In this document: positions 1 to 8,402 of the stretch, in pieces
How positions within the stretch are numbered: the stretch's first letter is position 1
Layout of the letters: each line of letters begins with the position of its first letter
Source: CBCPMX01 sp965120355
GTDB lineage: Bacteria; Bacillota; Clostridia; Oscillospirales; Oscillospiraceae
Length of the DNA: 26,604 nt
Direction of reading: 5' to 3'
Assembly: GCA_965120355.1 (NCBI GenBank)
Contig: CBCPMX010000080.1
Span: 1 to 26,604 of the forward strand
Notes under the pieces: model-generated
What the model saw: the letters and a program-made list of their open reading frames with translations, nothing else
Databases searched by the model: none
Told to the model about the DNA's origin: nothing
Position numbers and translations under genes: made by a program

Positions 1-70
1 CAATCGTGTACGGCCGGATTTTCTCCCACGCCCCATCGCTTATATCGTGTCGTTCCTGTTCTCTCGCCAT
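1..70 (-). CDS. N-terminal fragment of a probable IS5-type transposase (cut by window edge)
   Basis: An ATG at 70 on the minus strand, preceded by a GAGGAGGG ribosome site, opens a frame that stays open to the window edge (23 residues visible). The start reads MARE then QERHDISDGAWEKIRPYT. A short basic start followed by 'D-I-S-D-x-x-W-E-K-I-x-P' resembles the N-terminus of IS5-family DDE transposases, which bind the element ends and catalyse cut-and-paste transposition. No catalytic residue lies within the window, so the family call rests on resemblance only and no inverted repeat was identified. Confidence 0.45.
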   Translation of the reverse strand, partial: MAREQERHDISDGAWEKIRPYTI

Positions 71-97
71 TTTTTGCCCTCCTCTACTACGAGAACT

Positions 98-103
98 ATT
101 ATA
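98..103 (-). promoter_or_regulatory. Extended -10 promoter for the transposase fragment
   Basis: Read on the minus strand the sequence is TGATATAAT, an extended -10 box (TGn-TATAAT), about 30 nt upstream of the transposase start at 70. No good -35 element is seen, which is usual for extended -10 promoters. Confidence 0.4.
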
Positions 104-139
104 TCATACTTTTATTGACGACACCACCTAGGAAAGGGG

Positions 140-168
140 TTGAATTTTCCACTACACCTCATTATACT
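140..168 (+). promoter_or_regulatory. Promoter of the acyl carrier protein gene
   Basis: TTGAAT (140-145) and TATACT (163-168) are separated by exactly 17 nt and lie about 50 nt upstream of the acpP start, a good match to a sigma-A promoter. Confidence 0.6.
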
Positions 169-216
169 GTGTGTAAAAAGTCTACCCCGCGAGTGGGCGT
201 CAGGGAGGTGTGAATC

Positions 217-444
217 TTGGTATTTGAACAAATCAAAGCCATGCTGGCCGAGCATCTGGGCTGTGAGGAAGATCGGATCACTGAGAGCACAGTGATCCTG
301 GAGGATCTGGAAGCGGATTCTCTGGATCTCGTGGAGTTCATGATGAGTCTGGAAGAAGAATATTCCATCGAAGTCGGTGACGACGATTTGGAACGTCTTG
401 TGACCGTCGGTGACGTGGTCAAGTACATTGAGGAGCGCATCTGA
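217..444 (+). CDS. acpP: Acyl carrier protein
   Basis: A 75-residue acidic helical protein that carries growing acyl chains on a phosphopantetheine arm for fatty acid synthesis in the cytoplasm. The attachment site is the motif ADSLDLVEF, with Ser35 as the modified residue, and the length is normal for AcpP. The start is a TTG at 217, eight nt after a GGAGG at 204-208; there is no ATG before residue 9. It has its own promoter and is followed at once by a strong terminator, so it appears monocistronic. It is not beside fab genes here, so a specialised ACP cannot be excluded, but the sequence looks like the housekeeping type. Confidence 0.93.
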   Translation: MVFEQIKAMLAEHLGCEEDRITESTVILEDLEADSLDLVEFMMSLEEEYSIEVGDDDLERLVTVGDVVKYIEERI

Positions 445-457
445 TCTAATCAAACAC

Positions 458-502
458 GGCCGTCTCAAATGGGCTTGCGCCCATGGGAGGCGGCCTTTTT
501 TT
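458..502 (+). terminator. Rho-independent terminator after acpP
   Basis: The long stem GGCCGTCTC...GGAGGCGGCC, with an inner ATGGGC/GCCCAT arm pair and TTGC loop, is followed by seven T residues at 496-502. It begins 14 nt after the acpP stop. Confidence 0.85.
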
Positions 503-539
503 GCGTGTGCCTTCCCGGCAGATTTTCCGGCCCCGCCCC

Positions 540-568
540 TTGTCCCATTCCAAATTCTATGCTATAAT
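540..568 (+). promoter_or_regulatory. Promoter of the membrane protein-lspA-rluD operon
   Basis: TTGTCC (540-545) and TATAAT (563-568) are separated by 17 nt, 53 nt before the first start codon. The following genes are tightly spaced (1 nt gap, then a 4 nt overlap), so this promoter probably drives all three. Confidence 0.65.
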
Positions 569-621
569 AAGAATTCAGTGAAGTATGCACTTTTTTCTAT
601 TTCGATTCTGGAGGCATGATT

Positions 622-1449
622 ATGAAGCGTTCCACTGGTCACCCCTTCGCCCTGGTCTTCCTGCTCCTGGCCTCGGTATTGGGGCTGTTTCTGCGCTGGC
701 TGCAATTGACCCGGGTCTTTGACAGCGACGGCCTGCCCACCACCGGCCATCCCCTGACGCTGGGGCTTTCCATCTACTGTGTGGTCGTGGTGGTGGCGAT
801 TGCGGTGTTCTGCCTGCGGCTACCGAAACGGAAAACGGCCCAGGCTGTCTATCGCCGCTCCCGCGTATCCACAGCTACAGCCGCGGCTGCGGGCGTCCTT
901 CTGCTGGTGGCGTGCCTTTTGCGAATTGTACAGAGCCTGCTGGGTCTGCACGGAACGTCCCAGCAGTTCCTGTCCGCACTGTCTATTCTGGTAGACGTGT
1001 TCGGCTTTGTGTCGGCGCTTTGTATTCTCGCCGCAGCCGCAAAGCGCTACACCGGACGAAAGTCCAATGCGGCGCTGTATATCGTGCCCTTTTTGTATAT
1101 CATGTGCCGGTTGGTCCTGGACTTTAAGAGTTGGAGCTCCGACCCCATTATTCTGGACTATTGCTTCCAACTCTTCGCGCTGATCTGCACAATGAGCGGC
1201 GCCTATCGCATCGGCGGCTTCTGCTTTGACGAGGGCCGGCGCCGTCTCACCGCCTTCTGGAGCATGGCCGGCGTATTCTTTTCCATCGTAGCCATGCCGG
1301 GCAGCGAGGTGGGAGAGCTGTATTTCTACTGCGCCACAGCCCTGTGGATGTTCAGCATTACTTGGATGGCCCTGCGCGCCGTCCGGGATCCTGCACCGCC
1401 TCAGCAGCAGGCAGAAGGGCAGGCAAACAAGCCGGCGGAGGGAGCCTGA
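622..1449 (+). CDS. Integral membrane protein of unknown function
   Basis: The product is 275 residues and nearly all hydrophobic, with about eight predicted transmembrane segments (for example FALVFLLLASVLGLF near the start and YFYCATALWMFSITW near the end) and a short charged, proline- and glutamine-rich cytoplasmic-looking tail. I do not recognise the family. The ATG at 622 is preferred over the in-frame ATG at 616 because the GGAGG at 610-614 lies 7 nt from it. The stop is 1 nt from the lspA start, so the two are co-transcribed; a role in the envelope is possible but not shown. Confidence 0.8.
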   Translation: MKRSTGHPFALVFLLLASVLGLFLRWLQLTRVFDSDGLPTTGHPLTLGLSIYCVVVVVAIAVFCLRLPKRKTAQAVYRRSRVSTATAAAAGVLLLVACLLRIVQSLLGLHGTSQQFLSALSILVDVFGFVSALCILAAAAKRYTGRKSNAALYIVPFLYIMCRLVLDFKSWSSDPIILDYCFQLFALICTMSGAYRIGGFCFDEGRRRLTAFWSMAGVFFSIVAMPGSEVGELYFYCATALWMFSITWMALRAVRDPAPPQQQAEGQANKPAEGA

Positions 1450-1450
1450 T

Positions 1451-1927
1451 ATGTGGTATCTGCTTGTGACCGCCGGTTTGGCTGCCGTGGACCAATTGGT
1501 GAAATACTGGGTTCGGACCAATTTGGCCGTGGGGGAAAGCGTTCCTTTTATCCCCCACATCTGCCAGCTGACCTATGTGCAGAACCGGGGCGCTGCCTTC
1601 AGTTCCATGCAGGGCATGCGCTGGTTTTTTGTCGCCATTACGGTGGCATTTCTGGCCGTGGCGTTCTGGGCGCTGCTGACTGGCAAGGTCAAAAAGCCCT
1701 TTGGCCGGTGGTCCCTGGTCGTTGTCCTGGGCGGCGCGCTGGGCAACCTCATTGACCGGGCGCTGTTCGGCTATGTGGTGGATATGTTTGACGTGCTGTT
1801 TATGAATTTTGCCGTATTTAACGTGGCAGACATTTTTGTGGTCTGCGGCGGCATTGCGTTCTGCATCTATCTGGCGTTCTTCTCCGATTTTTTCAGTGAC
1901 GGGAAAACGCGAGGGGAAAAGTCATGA
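1451..1927 (+). CDS. lspA: Lipoprotein signal peptidase (signal peptidase II)
   Basis: A 158-residue membrane aspartyl protease that removes the signal peptide from diacylglyceryl-modified prolipoproteins at the cytoplasmic membrane. Family signatures are all present: VDQLVKYW near residue 13, the NRGAAFS motif at 45-51, GNLIDR containing catalytic Asp102, and FNVADI containing catalytic Asp127. Four hydrophobic segments and the length fit LspA. It sits between the unknown membrane protein and the pseudouridine synthase. The lspA-rluD pair, here joined by an ATGA overlap, is a common arrangement in Firmicutes. Confidence 0.96.
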   Translation: MWYLLVTAGLAAVDQLVKYWVRTNLAVGESVPFIPHICQLTYVQNRGAAFSSMQGMRWFFVAITVAFLAVAFWALLTGKVKKPFGRWSLVVVLGGALGNLIDRALFGYVVDMFDVLFMNFAVFNVADIFVVCGGIAFCIYLAFFSDFFSDGKTRGEKS

Positions 1928-2826
1928 CGGTGACCATCGAGCAGGCCGGCCTGCGGGTGGACGCAGCCCTTTCCCAGGCCCTGCCGGAACTGAGCCGCAG
2001 CGCAGTGCAGCGGCTGCTGGAGGAAGGCGCTGTAACCTTGGGCGGCGCGCCCGTCAAGAAAAACTACAAAACCCAGGCGGGCGATGTGTTTTCCGTGACG
2101 CTGCCGGAAGCGCAACCCGTGCATATTGTTCCCCAGGACATCCCTCTGGACGTGGTCTATGAGGATCAGGACGTCATTGTGATCAACAAACCCAAAGGCA
2201 TGGTGGTCCACCCTGCCGCCGGCCACTGGGACGGCACTCTGGTCAACGCGCTGCTATATCACTGCGGCAGCAGTCTCTCCGGCATCAACGGGCAGCTGCG
2301 TCCCGGCATTGTCCACCGGATTGACAAAGACACGTCCGGGCTGCTGATCGCAGCCAAAAACGACATGGCCCATCAGGGCCTGGCGGCGCAGCTGAAGGAT
2401 CACAGTCTCTCCCGCACCTATTGGTGCGTTGTCTGCGGCAATATCCGTGAAGATGCGGGCGCCATTTCCGCCCCCATTGGCCGCCACCCGGCAGACCGCA
2501 AAAAAATGGCTGTCACAGAGAAAAACAGCCGGGAGGCTGTCACCCATTTTCGCGTTCTGCGCCGCTATCGGGGCTATACGCTGGTGGAGTGCCGCCTGGA
2601 GACAGGCCGCACCCACCAGATTCGCGTCCATATGGCGTATCAAAACCATCCCATTCTTGGCGATCTGGTCTACGGACACAAAAAGCCGGAGCTGGGGCAA
2701 AACACGCAGTGTCTCCATGCCATGGCCCTGCGGTTTGTCCACCCCCGTACCGGGGAACCTGTGGAAGTCACTTGTCCGCTGCCTGATTACTTTCAACAGG
2801 TGCTGCACAAGCTGGAAAGCCTGTAA
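1924..2826 (+). CDS. RluD-family 23S rRNA pseudouridine synthase
   Basis: A 300-residue enzyme that isomerises uridines to pseudouridine in ribosomal RNA. An N-terminal S4-type RNA-binding domain (about residues 1-60, with LSRSAVQRLLEEGAV) is followed by the catalytic domain, with the motif HRIDKDTSGLLI carrying catalytic Asp134. The RTHQIRVHMAYQNHPILGD motif follows further on. Length is typical for RluD/RluC. The start ATG overlaps the lspA stop (ATGA), implying translational coupling. The exact target uridines (RluD-type versus another paralogue) cannot be told from sequence, so no gene symbol is given. Confidence 0.93.
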   Translation: MTVTIEQAGLRVDAALSQALPELSRSAVQRLLEEGAVTLGGAPVKKNYKTQAGDVFSVTLPEAQPVHIVPQDIPLDVVYEDQDVIVINKPKGMVVHPAAGHWDGTLVNALLYHCGSSLSGINGQLRPGIVHRIDKDTSGLLIAAKNDMAHQGLAAQLKDHSLSRTYWCVVCGNIREDAGAISAPIGRHPADRKKMAVTEKNSREAVTHFRVLRRYRGYTLVECRLETGRTHQIRVHMAYQNHPILGDLVYGHKKPELGQNTQCLHAMALRFVHPRTGEPVEVTCPLPDYFQQVLHKLESL

Positions 2827-2896
2827 CGCAAGCCATCTCTGCGCACTGCCAATATACCCGCAGAATTTCGTATTTTAATAAGCTGGAGGTTTTATG

Positions 2897-4258
2897 ATGT
2901 CTGACGTCATCGCCGCCATCGCCACTGCCCTGTCCCCTTCCGCCATCGGCATTGTCCGCCTGTCCGGCGACGGGGCAGCGGAGGTGGCCGGGCGGGTGTT
3001 TACACCGCTTTCAGGCCGCCCTCTGTCTGAGGCCCCAAACCGAAAACTCATTGGCGGCGCCCTACGGGACCGCCACGGCCGCGTCATTGACCATGCGCTG
3101 GCCGTCTACACCCGCACCCCAGCCACCTATACCGGTGAAGACACGGTGGAGCTGCAGTGCCACGGCTCGCCTGTGGTGCTTTCCGCCGCCCTGGAAGCTC
3201 TGTTTGCTGCCGGTGCGCGGCAGGCCGGTCCCGGGGAATTTACAAAACGCGCCTTTCTCAACGGCCGCATGGATCTGAGCCAGGCGGAGGCAGTGGTGGA
3301 CCTGATTGAAGCCGAAACTGCCGATGCCGCCGCCAACGCAGCAGGTCAGCTGGGCGGCGCAGTATCCGGCAAGGTCGAGCCCATCTATACATCGCTGGTG
3401 GGCATTCTCTCCCATTTCCATGCCGTGCTGGACTATCCGGATGAGGACATCGACGAATTTTCTCTCCCCACGTATGTCAGCGCCATGGAAGCGGCAATTG
3501 CCGGTCTGGAAGCCCTCCTGCAGACCTTTGACCGGGGACAGGTGCTGAAAAACGGCGTCAAATGCGCCATACTTGGCCGTCCCAACGCGGGGAAATCCAG
3601 CCTGCTCAACGCCTTGACCGGTTATGAGCGGGTCATTGTCACGCCGGTTCCCGGTACCACCCGCGACACAGTCGAAGCCCCCATTCGGCTCGGCGGCCTG
3701 ACCCTTCGGCTTCTGGACACCGCCGGAATTCGCGACACCGGCGACCCCATTGAGCAACTGGGTGTGGAACGTGCACTGGCTGCGGCAAAGGAGGCCGATC
3801 TGGCCATTTTCGTCTGTGATGGGGCGCAGCCGCTGGAAGATGCCGACCGCCGCGCCATGGACGCAGCCAAAAGCGCCCCCCGCGCTCTGGCCATTGTCAA
3901 CAAATCCGATCTGCCCCAGGTCGTGCAGCCGGAGGATCTGCCCTTTGAAACCGTGTTGTCCCTCAGCGCCAAAACCGGCCAGGGCATTGACGGTTTGGAA
4001 CAGGCCGTGGAAACGCTGTTCGGCGGCAAAACGCCCTGCGACGGTTCCATCCTCACCAACGCCCGTCAGGCCGGCGCTGTGCGCCGCGCCGCGGCCGCCC
4101 TGCGCACGGCGCTGGACGCTCTGACTTTGGGGCTGACCCCCGACGCCGTGCTGGTGGATGTGGAAGACGCGCTGGAAGCTCTGGGCGAGATCACCGGCAA
4201 ATCCATGCGCGAAGAAGTGACCAACGATATTTTTTCCCGCTTTTGTGTGGGGAAGTAA
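2897..4258 (+). CDS. mnmE: tRNA uridine-5-carboxymethylaminomethyl(34) synthesis GTPase MnmE
   Basis: With MnmG this GTPase modifies the wobble uridine of certain tRNAs in the cytoplasm. The N-terminal folate-binding domain starts ASAIAT-like (here IAAIATALSPSAIGIVRLSG). The G domain has P-loop GRPNAGKSS (about residues 228-236), switch DTAGIRDT and NKSD. The C-terminus ends in FCVGK with the family's terminal cysteine. About 453 residues, the usual length. There are two adjacent ATGs (2894 and 2897); GGAGG at 2885-2889 favours the second. MnmE genes often sit beside mnmG and yidC, but here the neighbours are rluD and a GNAT gene. Confidence 0.96.
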   Translation: MSDVIAAIATALSPSAIGIVRLSGDGAAEVAGRVFTPLSGRPLSEAPNRKLIGGALRDRHGRVIDHALAVYTRTPATYTGEDTVELQCHGSPVVLSAALEALFAAGARQAGPGEFTKRAFLNGRMDLSQAEAVVDLIEAETADAAANAAGQLGGAVSGKVEPIYTSLVGILSHFHAVLDYPDEDIDEFSLPTYVSAMEAAIAGLEALLQTFDRGQVLKNGVKCAILGRPNAGKSSLLNALTGYERVIVTPVPGTTRDTVEAPIRLGGLTLRLLDTAGIRDTGDPIEQLGVERALAAAKEADLAIFVCDGAQPLEDADRRAMDAAKSAPRALAIVNKSDLPQVVQPEDLPFETVLSLSAKTGQGIDGLEQAVETLFGGKTPCDGSILTNARQAGAVRRAAAALRTALDALTLGLTPDAVLVDVEDALEALGEITGKSMREEVTNDIFSRFCVGK

Positions 4259-4279
4259 CCCGCTGACAGGAGGATTTCC

Positions 4280-4780
4280 ATGCAAACACCGCACACGCTC
4301 GCCTTGCATAAGCCTGCGCTTTCTCAGCTGACTTTCCGTCAAGCGCTCCTGGCGGACGCGGAAACCATGGCATACAACCACGCCTACGGCGGGACCATCG
4401 CCTTCCCGCCAGAGCACTGGGCCGGCTGGTACAGCCGCTGGGTGGCGGACGCATCCGGCGAAAAGTTTTATCGCTATCTGCTGGACACAGAACGCAGCCA
4501 ATTTGTAGGAGAAGCGGCCTACCGCTACGACGCGGAGCGGAACCTGTACATCTGCGACATCCTTGTCCTCGCTGCCGAACGGGGGAACGGCTATGGCCGC
4601 CAGGGCCTGCTGTTGCTGTGTGACGCAGCCAAGGAAGCCGGCGTACCGGCCCTATACGACGATATCGCCATTGACAACCCATCTGTAGGCCTCTTCCTGT
4701 CCTGCGGCTTCACCGAAGTTTACAGAGCTGAGACATACATCATGGTTACAAAGGTCTTGGGGGAAGCGGCAACTGTCTAA
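4280..4780 (+). CDS. GNAT-family N-acetyltransferase
   Basis: A 166-residue protein with the RimJ/RimL-like GNAT layout. A mixed N-terminal region (LTFRQALLADAETMAY) is followed by the acetyl-CoA-binding segment at about residues 98-112 (ICDILVLAAERGNGYGRQGL, with the expected R-G-x-G-x-G/R loop), and a C-terminal 'N-P-S-V-G-L-F-L-S-C-G-F' that marks the last helix and strand. It would transfer acetyl from acetyl-CoA to an amine; the substrate is unknown. AGGAGG lies 6-7 nt before the ATG. It follows mnmE by 21 nt and is probably co-transcribed. Confidence 0.88.
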   Translation: MQTPHTLALHKPALSQLTFRQALLADAETMAYNHAYGGTIAFPPEHWAGWYSRWVADASGEKFYRYLLDTERSQFVGEAAYRYDAERNLYICDILVLAAERGNGYGRQGLLLLCDAAKEAGVPALYDDIAIDNPSVGLFLSCGFTEVYRAETYIMVTKVLGEAATV

Positions 4781-5036
4781 ATCACCCTGGCGCTCAACCG
4801 CACCGCAAATCCCCTGTGCTTACCGCAGCTGCGAGCCCGTCCTCTGCGGCTTTTCGTTGTGGACATTCTCCGGCCTGCATCTACCTTTACGAAAAGAACG
4901 GATCCCAATGGGCGCACAGGGTTGGCCCGGAAGCCGTTGACCGTGATTTGCGCCTGCACAAGTTTTGAAAAATCTGTGCTGCCATCTCCAAGTCCAACTC
5001 CCTAAACTCTATCGAAAACGAAAGAGGACTGGTTTT
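4781..5036. other. Intergenic spacer before the cysteine desulfurase gene
   Basis: This 256 nt stretch separates the GNAT gene from the desulfurase. I see no convincing terminator, promoter pair, RNA gene or conserved small gene in it. Open frames crossing it on either strand have no ribosome site and look like chance extensions in GC-rich DNA. Confidence 0.4.
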
Positions 5037-6152
5037 ATGCAAGCCTATTTGGATAACTCCGCCACCACGCGCCCCTGCCCGGAGGCCGTGGCGGCGATTA
5101 CATGCTGTCTGACAGAGAATTGGGGCAACCCCTCCTCCATGCACCGGTTGGGAGACCGTGCCGCCCACACTCTGGAGGACGCCCGTAAATCCGTCGCCGC
5201 CGCCCTGGGGGCGGCGGCGGACCGGGTGTTTTTCACCTCTGGCGGCACGGAGGCCGACAACTGGGCCATTTTTTCCGCCGTTCGCACCAGAGGCAAGCGG
5301 GGAAAGCATATCATCACCTCCGCCGTGGAGCACCACGCGGTGCTCGAACCCATGGCCCGTCTGGAAGCTGACGGATATGAGGTCACCTATCTGAAACCGG
5401 ATTCCAGCGGCCGCATAACCCTGGACGCGCTGCGCCAGGCTCTGCGAAAAGACACCATCCTGGTGTCCATTATGACCGTCAACAATGAGACCGGCGCCGT
5501 CATGCCCATTGACAAGCTGGCGAAGCTGACCCACCGCATGGCGCCAAACGCCCTGTTTCACACCGACGCGGTGCAGGCCTTTCTGAAAATTCCCCTCCAG
5601 GCAAAAACTCTGGAAGCCGATCTGATTTCCATTTCCGGCCACAAGATTCACGCAGCCAAGGGCGTCGGCGCGCTGTACATCCGCCCGGGTCTGCATCTGC
5701 CGCCATATCTGCTGGGCGGCGGGCAGGAGCGAAAACTGCGCTCCGGTACCGAAGCCCTGCCGCTCATCGCCGGCTTTGGCGCAGCCTGTGCCGCTGGAGC
5801 CGCCACTTTTCGGGAAGATACCGCCCGTATGGCCGCCCTGCGGGACAATCTGCGGACTGCTCTGGCTGCTTTGCCATTTGTGACCCTGATTGCGCCAGGG
5901 GACGCTCCTCACATTGTCAATCTGGCAGTTCCCACCGTCCGTTCTCAGGAACTGATCAACCGCCTTCAGGATCGGGAGATCTATGTGTCCGCCGGTTCTG
6001 CCTGCGCCAAGGGCCACCGCAGCCATGTACTGCAGGCTCTGGACCTGCCGCCGGAAGTCATTGACGGCTCCATCCGCGTGAGCCTGAGTAAATTCACCAC
6101 ACAGGAGGAAATCGCGTTGTTTCTGGCCGTGCTGACAGAGGCATTTGGCTGA
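5037..6152 (+). CDS. Cysteine desulfurase (NifS/IscS family)
   Basis: A pyridoxal-phosphate enzyme that takes sulfur from cysteine as a persulfide for Fe-S clusters and thio-tRNAs. From the ATG at 5037 (AAAGAGG 10-15 nt upstream) it has 371 residues, normal for the family. Motifs: YLDNSATTRP at the start, TSGGTEADNWAI, VEHHAVLEP, NNETGAVMPI, ISGHKIHAAKG with the PLP lysine Lys203, and SAGSACAKG with the active-site Cys323. The frame extends upstream to 4965, but that part lacks homology-like features. No iscU or thiI follows, so its sulfur acceptor is not evident here. Confidence 0.94.
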   Translation: MQAYLDNSATTRPCPEAVAAITCCLTENWGNPSSMHRLGDRAAHTLEDARKSVAAALGAAADRVFFTSGGTEADNWAIFSAVRTRGKRGKHIITSAVEHHAVLEPMARLEADGYEVTYLKPDSSGRITLDALRQALRKDTILVSIMTVNNETGAVMPIDKLAKLTHRMAPNALFHTDAVQAFLKIPLQAKTLEADLISISGHKIHAAKGVGALYIRPGLHLPPYLLGGGQERKLRSGTEALPLIAGFGAACAAGAATFREDTARMAALRDNLRTALAALPFVTLIAPGDAPHIVNLAVPTVRSQELINRLQDREIYVSAGSACAKGHRSHVLQALDLPPEVIDGSIRVSLSKFTTQEEIALFLAVLTEAFG

Positions 6153-6165
6153 GCGCGTCCCAAGT

Positions 6166-7542
6166 ATGAAGCTGTTATCTCAATCCAATCCGCAATTTTA
6201 CAAAACCATGCTGCATCTGGCTGTACCGATCCTGCTGCAAAACCTGGTAACCCAGTGTGTCAGCCTCAGCGACACCTTCATGGTGGGCATGATAGGTGAA
6301 CAGGAACTGGCCGCCGTGTCATTGGCCAACACACCGTTTTTTGTGGTGCTGTTGATGATTTTCGGCATGCAGTCCGGCGGCAGCGTCCTGGCCTCCCAGT
6401 ATTGGGGGAAAGGGGACAAAGCCGCCATCAGCCGTATTCTGGGCATCACAATCTATGTGGCCTTTGCGGCCGGTCTGGCCATTGCTCTGGCGGCGGCCAT
6501 TGCGCCCGAAGCCATCATGTCCCTGATCACCAACAACGAAGAACTGGCGGCCATTGCCGTCCGCTATATGCGCATCGTTGGCTGGAGCTATCTGTTCAAC
6601 GCTGTCAGCTCCATGTTTGTAGGGATCCATCGCAGTGTGGGAAACGCCAAATTTGGCCTGATCCTCTATTCCATTTCCATGGTTCTGAATACTTTTCTGA
6701 ACTGGGTGCTGATCTTTGGTAAGCTGGGTGCACCGGCCATGGGCGTGGAGGGCGCAGCGCTGGCAACGCTGATCGCCCGAATTCTGGAGCTTGGGATTGC
6801 GGTGCTCTATGCCGCCCGCAGTTCGGTCTTTCACCCAAATCTGCATCTGATGCTCCGCCCCGGCGCGGCTATGGCCAGAGATTTTATCCGCTATGCCACG
6901 CCGGTGGTACTCAATGAAACCCTTTGGGGCTTGGGCACCTCCCTGTACCAGATCATTATGGGCCATATGGACGGCTCCACCCCCATTCTGGCTGCCTACA
7001 CCATTGCCGGCAATGTGGAAAAGGTCTGCACCACCGCCACCTTTGCCATTGCCTCTGCCGCCACCATCATGGTGGGCAACCAGATGGGCGCCGGGGATCA
7101 GGAAGGCGCATTCCACACCGGCCGCACCCTGAATCTGTTGTCTGTGGGACTCTCCGCAGCCACTTCACTGGTGCTGGCCTGCCTGATTCAAACGGTCATT
7201 GCACCCTGGATCTACCCTCTGTTCGACCTGTCTGCCCAGGCCCAGTCCATTTGCACCACCATGCTGGTCATTCTCTGCTTTGCCCTGCCCTTTAAGGCCT
7301 TTAACACGACCAACGTAGTGGGGGTCATCCGCGGGGGCGGCGACGTGCGAACCGCCATGTATATCGACGTCGGATTCCTCTATGGCCTGTCCGTGCCCGC
7401 CGCAGCCCTGTCGGGCCTGGTATTCCAGTGGGGTATTGCAGCTGTCTATGGCTGCACACTTTTAGAAGAGGTCTGTAAGTCTTTCGTAGGTCTTTGGCGA
7501 TTCCGTTCCAAGCGCTGGATGACGGACCTGACGCGAACCTGA
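6166..7542 (+). CDS. MATE-family multidrug/metabolite exporter
   Basis: A 458-residue membrane protein with about twelve transmembrane helices arranged as two homologous halves. The opening 'M-L-H-L-A-V-P-I-L-L-Q-N-L-V' and 'D-T-F-M-V-G' are typical of MatE helix 1, and a matching segment begins the second half (FIRYATPVVLNETLWGLG). MATE proteins export cationic drugs or metabolites using a Na+ or H+ gradient; the substrate is unknown. The start is uncertain: ATG 6166 gives the family-like N-terminus, while an in-frame TTG at 6145 would overlap the desulfurase stop. Neither has a strong ribosome site. Probably co-transcribed with the desulfurase gene. Confidence 0.9.
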   Translation: MKLLSQSNPQFYKTMLHLAVPILLQNLVTQCVSLSDTFMVGMIGEQELAAVSLANTPFFVVLLMIFGMQSGGSVLASQYWGKGDKAAISRILGITIYVAFAAGLAIALAAAIAPEAIMSLITNNEELAAIAVRYMRIVGWSYLFNAVSSMFVGIHRSVGNAKFGLILYSISMVLNTFLNWVLIFGKLGAPAMGVEGAALATLIARILELGIAVLYAARSSVFHPNLHLMLRPGAAMARDFIRYATPVVLNETLWGLGTSLYQIIMGHMDGSTPILAAYTIAGNVEKVCTTATFAIASAATIMVGNQMGAGDQEGAFHTGRTLNLLSVGLSAATSLVLACLIQTVIAPWIYPLFDLSAQAQSICTTMLVILCFALPFKAFNTTNVVGVIRGGGDVRTAMYIDVGFLYGLSVPAAALSGLVFQWGIAAVYGCTLLEEVCKSFVGLWRFRSKRWMTDLTRT

Positions 7543-7582
7543 GGCCATGTGCGCTCCAACACATTCCATACAATTAGCATAT

Positions 7583-7624
7583 ATGCCAGCCGCGCAGCGG
7601 GGACTTCCGCTGCGCGGCTGGCAT
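7583..7624 (+). terminator. Perfect 18 bp stem-loop after the MATE gene
   Basis: The arms 7583-7600 and 7607-7624 (ATGCCAGCCGCGCAGCGG and its exact complement) are separated by a 6 nt loop, then TGGTTTT. It lies 40 nt after the MATE stop and most likely terminates that operon; the T run is short. Confidence 0.6.
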
Positions 7625-7732
7625 TGGTTTTACAGAAAGCGGCAGACCTTTTTTCCCGCTGCATTTCAGCTGTCTGGGCACATTGAATGCGCCCGGCATA
7701 TATCTACCACCCCATTGCTGCGCAATGGCTGC

Positions 7733-7761
7733 GCCGGCTTTTCACAACGCGAAAAGCCGGC
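7733..7761. terminator. Second stem-loop between the converging operons
   Basis: GCCGGCTTTTC (7733-7743) pairs with GAAAAGCCGGC (7751-7761) across a 7 nt loop, just beyond the end of the phage-like operon. A small CCATTGC/GCAATGG stem lies beside it at 7712-7728. It may stop or stabilise the minus-strand transcript, but no T run follows in either direction. Confidence 0.35.
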
Positions 7762-7834
7762 TGCCTGTCCGGACTCCGCAGGGCAGCTGTCACATCAGCA
7801 TGGTTTTTGGGGAAATCCCACCGGCAGTCAAAGC

Positions 7835-8401
7835 TCAGTCAAAGGTCAAAATCTCCACTTCTGTCCAGGTCAATCCCTCAATATCGGCCCAGCACACGCC
7901 ATTGTCTTCCAACTCCATCCATATCACATAGTGGAACGCATAGTCAATCAGCAAATGGCACGGCAAAATGTCCTCGATGATCATTTGTATGCGGTCAAAT
8001 CCGTCCGGTATACCCATGATCCCGGGGAAAGACACCCGCACCACGCCTGCTGTGTCCACCTCCTCCACCAGCGCCTCCACACCGCAGCCCCGCAGACATT
8101 TTCGCAGCGCAGGCAGCGTAAAGCTGTCGCCGCCCACCATCATCAGCCCCGCAATTGCCGCCCGCCGGTCCTCCACCGATGCGGCAGCGGGCCGGTACCG
8201 AAAGAGCTGCTCCACCAGATCCAGCCCTTCGTCTTGGGCAGTCATAACCACGCCTTCCCGTAAATTTCGCGTTTGCACCGCTTCTGCCTCGTCCATGGAC
8301 GCGCCCAACGCCCGCAACTGTGCCCCAGAGAAGGTGCCGGTTTCCAACGCATAGACGCCCAGCGGCCGCAGCAGTTCTGCCAAATATGCGCCATATCCCA
8401 T
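7835..8401 (-). CDS. Phage tail protein, gpI/XkdU-like (YmfQ/DUF2313 type)
   Basis: 188 residues, the last gene of the particle block. The opening 'M-G-Y-G-A-Y-L-A-E-L-L-R-P-L-G-V-Y', the internal DRRAAIAGLMMVGG and the acidic C-terminus fit the YmfQ/XkdU family, a small baseplate-periphery protein that normally links gpJ to tail fibres. It follows the gpJ-like gene with a TGA-G-ATG junction. In PBSX the next gene encodes a fibre, but here the operon ends in a non-coding spacer, so the protein has no fibre partner in this window. Family assignment is by position and weak sequence resemblance. Confidence 0.75.
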   Translation of the reverse strand: MGYGAYLAELLRPLGVYALETGTFSGAQLRALGASMDEAEAVQTRNLREGVVMTAQDEGLDLVEQLFRYRPAAASVEDRRAAIAGLMMVGGDSFTLPALRKCLRGCGVEALVEEVDTAGVVRVSFPGIMGIPDGFDRIQMIIEDILPCHLLIDYAFHYVIWMELEDNGVCWADIEGLTWTEVEILTFD

Positions 8402-8402
8402 C

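Noticed and set aside
3062..4501. 479-codon minus-strand open frame across mnmE
   Set aside because: mnmE has complete family motifs on the other strand; this frame crosses two real genes and has no recognisable domain.
4887..6026. 379-codon minus-strand frame opposite the cysteine desulfurase
   Set aside because: The plus-strand desulfurase has all active-site motifs; the minus frame has no start context or domain.
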